This document shows positions 5,129 to 10,261 of a stretch of DNA of 10,261 nt, one piece after another. The first letter of the stretch is position 1. Each line of letters begins with the position of its first letter. The notes below the pieces were generated by a model. It was not told the DNA's origin. It did no database searches and was given only the letters and a program-made list of their open reading frames with translations. A program made the translations under genes and the position numbers. Source of the stretch: Entrophospora sp. SA101 (Eukaryota; Glomeromycota; Glomeromycetes; Entrophosporales; Entrophosporaceae). The DNA lies in assembly GCA_958430865.1 (NCBI GenBank), contig CAUDNR010000154.1, positions 29,195 to 39,455 on the forward strand. Reading direction: 5' to 3'.

Positions 5129-7741
5129 ATGATGTTTAGAAATGCTGTGCGTGTTGCATCGCCCTTGGCTACATCAATAGTCCGTCGGGCTATTCCTACT
5201 ATTGTATGTGTTAAATTTTCTTTTAAGTTGTCAAATTGTCAAAATGTCAAGCAGTAATTATTACATATATATATGTATATATATATGTTATAGTTATTTA
5301 TCTATATAAATTTCAAAAGTTTACTAATTAGTCTAATAAAAAAAACAACTTTTGATAAATAACATTCATGAATTTGAATTTTTGAAAAAAAATTTTTATA
5401 AAATTAATTAATTAAATAATAAAATTATCATTAATATACTAACCAATTTAATTAAAAAATGGTTTTGGAAAAAATGTGTTATTATATTAATTAATTAGGT
5501 TCGCACCAACACTTGCTCAGTTAGTCACACAGTTCGTAAATATGCCACTGCAAAACCTAGTAAGTATGCCATTTTATTATTCTCCTGATGATACATTATA
5601 ATATGTAAACAAAGATTTGAGACTAAATTCTAATTTATATATTAAATAAAGCTACATCCGAAGTATCTTCAATTTTGGAATCACGTATTCTTGGTGTTTC
5701 ATCTGGTGTAGAAATTCAAGAAACCGGTCGCGTATTATCAATTGGTGATGGTATTGCTCGTGTTCATGGTCTTAGGAATGTCCAGGCAGAGGAAATGGTG
5801 GAATTCTCCAGTGGTTTGAAGGTAATTCAAAAAATAAATAGATATATCAAAATTATTGTTGTTGTTTTGTACAGAATAATCATAATAATAATTTATTTTT
5901 TATATTGATGTTATATATAGGGTATGGCACTTAATTTGGAACCAGATAATGTTGGTATTGTGGTCTTTGGTAATGACAGATTGATCAAGGAAGGTGACAC
6001 AGTGAAGCGAACAGGTCAAATTGTTGATGTACCAGTAGGGCCTGCTTTACTTGGACGTGTGGTAGATGCACTTGGTAATCCTATTGATGGAAAAGGTCCA
6101 ATAGCAGCTACAGAAAGACGACGTGTACAAGTTAAAGCTCCTGGTATTTTACCCCGTAGATCTGTTCATGAGCCTATGCAAACTGGTATCAAATCTGTAG
6201 ATGCTATGGTTCCAATTGGTCGTGGTCAACGTGAATTGATTATTGGTGACAGACAAACCGGTAAAACTGCTGTTGCAATTGACACTATTCTTAATCAAAA
6301 GAAATGGAATGATGGTGATGATGAAACCAAAAAATTATACTGTGTTTATGTTGCTGTTGGCCAAAAACGTTCAACTGTTGCTCAATTGGTGCAAACCTTG
6401 GAAGAAAATGGTAAAATTAATACTTAAAAACATGTGCATTATTTAATATACATTTATGTATAAGTTTATATACATATTCAAATATTAATTAATTATTGTC
6501 ATCATCGTCATTGTTATTATTAATTTGGTTGAAAAATAGATGCTTTAAAATATTCAGTAGTTGTGGCAGCTACAGCATCAGAGGCAGCTCCACTTCAATA
6601 TTTAGCACCGTTTTCTGGATGTGCTATTGGAGAATGGTTTAGAGATAATTCTAAACATGCATTAATTATTTATGATGATTTATCAAAACAAGCTGTTGCT
6701 TACCGTCAAATGTCACTGTTGCTTAGACGTCCACCAGGTCGTGAGGCTTATCCTGGTGATGTGTTTTATCTTCACTCTAGATTGTTAGAACGTGCATCTA
6801 AGTTAAATGCAGATTTCGGTGCTGGTTCTTTAACTGCTTTGCCAATCATTGAGACTCAAGGTGGCGATGTGTCTGCCTATATCCCTACAAATGTCATTTC
6901 TATCACTGATGGTCAAATTTTTTTGGAAGCTGAATTGTTTTTCAAAGGGTAACTAATAAATTTTCAAATATTTTTATATATGATTTAATTTAATTATTAA
7001 TAGAGAAATTTTTTTTTGTTTATTTCAGTATAAGACCTGCAATTAATGTTGGTATATCTGTAAGTAATCATCAATATTATATATAATATATAAATATAAT
7101 ATATATGTGAAATCTATTATTAATTAATATTAATAATAACATAATAGGTCAGCAGAGTAGGTAGTGCTGCGCAAACTAAAGCTATGAAACAAGTTGCTGG
7201 TTCTCTTAAACTCTTTTTGGCTCAATATCGTGAAGTAGCAGCTGTATGTAAAAAAATCCCTTTGATTTACTCTCAATAATAAGAACAATATTATTATTAT
7301 CATCATTATTAACATAGTGATTAATGATTAATTGTATTATTTAAGTTTGCTCAATTTGGTTCTGACCTTGATGCATCAACACGTTATACGTTGAATCGTG
7401 GCGAAAGATTAACGGAACTTTTAAAGGTAATGTATATGTTTATATATTTCAATTAATAATATATTTTAACAATTGATTAATGCTTTTCTTTAAATCATTA
7501 GCAACCTCAATATTCACCAATTCCAATAGAACTTCAAGTACCCTTGGTCTTTGCAGGTGTACATGGATTCTTAGATAAAATAGATAGTAAAAGAGTTGTA
7601 GAATTTGAATCATCGTTCCTTCCTCATATCAGTTCTAATCATGCTGATGTATTGGATACGATTAAAAAAGAAGGTGTCATCTCGGAATCTACTGATAAAA
7701 AATTACGTGATATTTTGACTGAATTCTTAAAATCTTTTTAG
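5129..7741 (+). CDS. ATP1: Mitochondrial F1F0-ATP synthase subunit alpha, nine exons
   Basis: The alpha subunit of the F1 catalytic head makes ATP with beta in the mitochondrial matrix. Exons: 5129-5203, 5499-5559, 5652-5821, 5921-6410, 6540-6948, 7029-7059, 7148-7243, 7346-7426 and 7502-7741. They total 1653 nt and 550 residues, close to the usual 545-555. All introns are GT-AG and every phase closes. An in-frame TAA at 5123-5125 fixes the start, which is a tandem ATG pair (5129 or 5132). Residues 1-45 are Arg/Ser/Ala-rich with no acidic residue, a matrix targeting peptide, probably cleaved near RKYA (38-41). The N-terminal barrel follows ([16 protein letters not shown] from 71), then the P-loop GDRQTGKT (211-218), Walker B ALIIYDD (306-312), the family signature [10 protein letters not shown] (405-414) with the arginine finger at R415, and the helical C-terminus to the TAG at 7739-7741. 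Sequence in the conserved blocks is of fungal type. Nothing is missing, so the gene should be functional. Confidence 0.98.
5204..5498 (+). other. ATP1: ATP1 intron 1, 295 nt
   Basis: The donor is GTATGT and the acceptor TTAATTAG. This is the longest ATP1 intron; the other seven are 75-129 nt: 5560-5651, 5822-5920, 6411-6539, 6949-7028, 7060-7147, 7244-7345 and 7427-7501. It splits the targeting-peptide codons in phase 0 and includes a TA-rich tract around 5264-5288. Long first introns often hold regulatory sequence, but no motif is identifiable here. Confidence 0.95.
7029..7059 (+). other. ATP1: ATP1 exon 6, a 31-nt micro-exon
   Basis: Bounded by TATTTCAG and GTAAGT, this exon completes the split glycine codon and encodes [10 protein letters not shown]. 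That is most of the alpha/beta signature, ending three residues before the arginine finger. Skipping it would shift the frame and destroy the nucleotide-site wall. Confidence 0.95.
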
Positions 7742-7790
7742 TAAAATAAAATAAAAAATAAAAACAAAAATAAAATAAACTTTTATTATT
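7742..7790 (+). terminator. ATP1 3' UTR with AATAAA-type poly(A) signals
   Basis: Directly after the stop codon, AATAAA occurs at 7745-7750 and 7757-7762, with further A-rich near-copies up to 7780. These are plausible eukaryotic polyadenylation signals. The cleavage site cannot be placed by eye. Confidence 0.5.
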
Positions 7791-8178
7791 AACTTATTAA
7801 TTAATATAATTTGTTTTTTACTTTAGTGTTATATAGTAAAAAAAGAAATTAGTTAATCATATACAAAAACTTTTATATATGATTTTATTAACAACGGAAT
7901 TAAAATTGATGCAACAGAAATTGTCTTTTTGGGAAAAATTGTATGTTTCGAGAGTAATTATCAAAAAAAAAATATCAATAAATATTATATTTTACAAAAA
8001 GTAAAAGCGTTGTTATAGAAATACTCAATATTCAATACTCAATATTAATGATGAATTCTGAATGCAGAACGCAAAGTAGCGAAGTGCTCATGTTTTTAAA
8101 CATAATTTTTTGGGAAGCATGAGGTTAAAATTGATTCATGAGAATCATCGTTACCTTTAAAAAAAGTTTAAGGGTAGA
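7791..8178. other. AT-rich spacer, no gene seen
   Basis: It contains short direct repeats of CAATACTCAATATT around 8021-8047 and small hairpin-capable motifs (GCTCATG with CATGAG near 8086-8120; GATTCATGAGAATC at 8133-8146). No coding frame or RNA gene is supported. Confidence 0.45.
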
Positions 8179-8348
8179 GTGATCGACCAACATTTATACA
8201 TATAAGAAATGGCCAAAATAAATTTTGACGTTTTATTTTACTGAAAAAAAATAGAGAATATTATACTCGATAAGTCGGTTACTTGATAGACCAAAAAGTT
8301 TCCCCTTTTTTAATAAGTCGGTCGGTCAATCACTTAGTCCAAGTATAA
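8179..8348. repeat. Nested inverted-repeat unit, MITE-like
   Basis: GTGATCGACCAAC (8179-8191) pairs with GTCGGTCAATCAC (8321-8333) at 11 of 13 positions. Nested inside, TTATACTCGATAAG (8261-8274) pairs with CTTAGTCCAAGTATAA (8333-8348), giving TTATACTYG-type ends for an 88-bp unit. A flanking TA on each side could be a Tc1/mariner-type TA duplication, but TA is common in this DNA. No coding sequence is present. Confidence 0.45.
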
Positions 8349-8530
8349 TTAAATTAACCAATGAAAATCATGCACGCAACATTTCAATTTTTTAAATAAT
8401 TCGTTTATTTTTATTACTTGTCTAAATTCAAAGGAAATTTCTTCTAAAAAATTTCTTTCTTTTGTCAGGACTGATTAGATTGACAAGGGGGTTGATTTCA
8501 CAACTTATTTTCACCAAAATCCAATTATAT
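8349..8530. other. AT-rich spacer, no gene seen
   Basis: No supported feature on either strand. A minus-strand coding relic begins at its right border. Confidence 0.4.
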
Positions 8531-9539
8531 TTATATACTTAACAACATATAATATTGGGGATACTCAGCAGAAATGAAAAGAGATGTAGCTGATAAAATG
8601 TTAGCAAATTACAATAAATGAATTTCAAGTAATTTATCATACAATTATTTTAATATTAACAACTTGCTTTTGGTATGATCTAATTTCCTGCCCACTACAA
8701 GAAAACAATTATATTATTATTGATACAATCTTTAATAGAATTATAAATAAAGAAAATTATTTTAATTCTCCTGTAAATTATTCCCAAGACTTAATGATGA
8801 CAGAAGAAATATTCAGGACCGAAAGCCGGATTATACCAAATAATTTTTAACACATCTAAAATTTTCATTGCGACTTCTGTTAGCTTTCCATCACTCTCTT
8901 TCCAATTTCCATTATGTGTTAAACCCAGTTGTAATCTATATATACTTCAAGTTCTGAAGTCTAATACAAACTTGTAACATTTTTCTTGTATACTTGAAGG
9001 GAATGTTGAAGGTACCATATTTTTGACCAGTTTCTAGCATTAAAACAAATTAAAATTAGTTGATTATAACACCTACTCAGGGTCTAGTCTTAAGGTTAGT
9101 TCTGACTTTTATATATACCTTAAATTTCTTTTGCTGTTTTTTTGATAAACGTTCCACTATACTTGATTCATCACTTAATAACTTGGCTAGCTAAAGGTTC
9201 TTCCCAGGTTAAATCAGATTCAGGTATTTAGTTTAGAAAAGTAACCAATTGTTGGTAAAGTGCTGATGTACCATTCTTGAAAAAATAGTGAGTAATGTTA
9301 CATGAAAATCTTGAGTTAACTTATGCTGGTAAAAATAATGCATTATTTACCATAAGTTTACCCTTCAACAAGTTTATATTGCACTTAATTTCTTCCAATG
9401 TGAGAGGCTTCTCCTTATTCTATGAGTATAATATTATGTTACAAACCATTTTAATTGTTTATTTACTCTCATCTCAACATACCGTTTTTAAAACACTGAT
9501 TTCTTGCAAATTGCAAACACTATCAAAAGCAACATCAAA
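8531..9539 (-). pseudogene. Decayed minus-strand gene, unrecognised family
   Basis: Collinear coding-like blocks run leftward. First come FDVAFDSVCNLQEISVLKT (9539-9483), NKEKPLTLEEIKCNINLLKG (from 9419), NGTSALYQQLVTFLN, and PESDLTWEEPLASQVIK, which ends at TGA 9173-9171. These share one frame, with stops between them. A frame change gives DESSIVERLSKKQQKKFK (9172-9119). After a possible intron (9118-9034, GTATAT to GCTAG) come KLVKNMVPSTFPSSIQEKCY, LDFRT, a TGA (8949-8947), LQLGLTHNGNWKESDGKLTE and IIWYNPAFGPEYF, to TAA 8793-8791. A last block (8692-8531) reads GRKLDHTKSKLLIL and, after two stops, LSATSLFISAEYPQYYMLLSI. Some gaps may be introns (the one before NKEKPL is 63 nt, GT...AG), but the 8949 stop and the 9173 frame change look like real lesions. 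I do not know the protein. A repeated or transposon-borne family is possible. Confidence 0.5.
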
Positions 9540-9583
9540 CTAACATAGATGTATAATAAGTTAGAAATAGTTGATGAATTAAA

Positions 9584-9600
9584 ATATATATATATATATA
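9584..9600. repeat. AT dinucleotide microsatellite
   Basis: A perfect alternating AT run of 17 bases. Confidence 0.85.
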
Positions 9601-9683
9601 ACCACGCAGTTGTCAGAATAATACAAAGCCATCACCCAGTATGGCCTGCTACATGAATGAGACTTTGTGTGGTACTATATTAA

Positions 9684-9755
9684 CTACATAGAAACAAAAC
9701 ATTTATCTATAGCATAAATATCCTCCATGCCATCCAGGATAATCCCTTTAGTGGG
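9684..9755 (-). other. Possible internal exon on the minus strand
   Basis: After CCTATTAG (acceptor-like) the minus strand reads PTKGIILDGMEDIYAIDKCF and reaches a TAG at 9686-9684. It would follow the 9866 donor in phase 0. The composition is coding-like, but the segment is short and the downstream donor is unclear. Confidence 0.2.
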
Positions 9756-9865
9756 CTAATAGGAAATTTAAACTATTATGTTTGCTTCCTCAGAATGGTA
9801 TCATTATTCAAGCTACTCAGCATTTGATATTATAATAATTTTCAAGAGAAAAAAAAATAATTCAC

Positions 9866-10027
9866 CTGTAGCGTTATTTGAGTAATCTTCCCATATCGTA
9901 AAAAATCTCCCTTGTATACCAATATGTTTTTTACTGAATTTACTGCTCTCTCTATGATACCTCTTAATTTGTCCTTGTTAATCCATGGATTATCTTCCAA
10001 CCCTTGATAAATAACCGAGGTCGCCAT
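9866..10027 (-). CDS. Probable first exon of an unrecognised gene
   Basis: The exon begins with ATG (10027-10025) and encodes 54 residues: MATSVIYQGLEDNPWINKD, then LRGIIERAVNSVKNILVYK and GDFLRYGKITQITLQ. It ends CAG|GTGAAT, a good splice donor in phase 0 (GT at 9865-9864). Beyond it the frame runs into a pyrimidine-rich intron-like tract. The sequence has mixed charge and is helix-forming, with no signal peptide and no motif I recognise. The decayed blocks further left on the same strand (9539-8531) could be later exons of this gene or a separate relic. If they are later exons, the gene is broken. Confidence 0.5.
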
Positions 10028-10261
10028 AATATGTTCAGTTTTTAAGTTGGTTAAATATTCTATGATTTTTATGTATAGATTTTCAGAAGACGTTTTTTGT
10101 TATTAATAGTAGTCGTGGGACATTGCAAATCAAGTGTCATTCAATATAAACGTTACACGAAAAAATTTATTGTCGTCCACTTCAAAAAAAAAAATCTCCG
10201 TTTTTCATGTAACAAGCGACTTTCAACCATAATAAATTTTTTAGAGCCAGACTGGGGCTTT
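10028..10261. other. Right-edge flank, no gene seen
   Basis: This AT-rich sequence lies upstream of the minus-strand exon and could contain its promoter, though no element can be named. The last bases carry a GC-richer inverted motif (AGCCAGACTGGGGCT) that is cut by the window end. Confidence 0.4.

Noticed and set aside
6243..6446. Alternative-frame ORF in ATP1 exon 4
   Set aside because: It is a shadow of the conserved ATP1 frame around the P-loop.
7130..7315. 61-codon minus-strand ORF
   Set aside because: It is antisense to ATP1 exon 7 and its flanking introns, with low-complexity I/L/M content from AT-rich introns.
8048..8120. Possible C/D-box snoRNA (AATGATGAA box C-like, CTGA nearby)
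   Set aside because: The two boxes are adjacent and not at the ends of a 70-100-nt unit, there is no closing terminal stem, and the motifs are short enough to be chance.
8086..8146. Small hairpins (GCTCATG/CATGAG and GATTCATGAGAATC)
   Set aside because: Stems of five to seven bases are expected by chance in sequence of this length, and no function is implied.
9295..9543. 82-codon + strand ORF
   Set aside because: It lies opposite the coding-like minus-strand blocks (FDVAFDSVCNLQEI, NKEKPLTLEEIK), which fit a longer collinear series. The + strand frame shows no such continuity.
1..10261. CRISPR array, operons, bacterial ribosome-binding sites or terminators
   Set aside because: The only clear gene is a spliced nuclear-type mitochondrial precursor, and the repeats lack regular spacers. 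The window is eukaryotic.

Overview
This is an AT-rich nuclear window from a eukaryote, most likely a fungus. It holds one intact, recognisable gene: the nuclear gene for the mitochondrial F1-ATP synthase alpha subunit (ATP1), on the + strand at 5129-7741. It has nine exons and eight short GT-AG introns, and all exon phases close to a 550-residue protein. The protein carries fungal-type wording in conserved blocks, such as [24 protein letters not shown] and [14 protein letters not shown]. The very high AT content, small AT-rich introns, many simple repeats and decayed transposon or gene debris would fit an arbuscular mycorrhizal fungus (Glomeromycotina, for example Rhizophagus). That genus-level idea is inference only.

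Layout, left to right. Positions 1-77 are a perfect inverted copy of part of ATP1 exon 5 and run off the left edge. They abut a minus-strand membrane-protein ORF (62-253) with a possible upstream exon (278-393). From about 400 to 3120 there is no intact gene. This stretch holds simple repeats, a 60-bp minisatellite (1321-1500), a trinucleotide-rich decayed exon (1609-1945), a 30-bp direct repeat (2121-2169), a small palindrome (2529-2576) and a cluster of diverged AT-rich repeats (2640-3090).

Positions 3130-4123 are a 994-bp element with hAT-like terminal inverted repeats. It is flanked by a perfect 8-bp target-site duplication and has GGAAC motifs clustered near both ends. It carries broken coding fragments but no intact transposase. 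The element sits immediately beside, or inside, an older decayed coding remnant (4125-4640). The ATP1 gene follows a TA microsatellite.

Downstream of ATP1 lie a poly(A)-signal-rich 3' flank, a small nested inverted-repeat unit (8179-8348), a minus-strand coding relic with several stops and a frameshift (8531-9539), and a plausible minus-strand first exon of an unrecognised gene (9866-10027).

The genes do not form a functional cluster. ATP1 is a housekeeping gene embedded in accessory debris. The two best observations are the hAT-like element with its target-site duplication and the 100% identical inverted ATP1 fragment at the left edge, which is either a very recent rearrangement or an assembly or amplification chimera.
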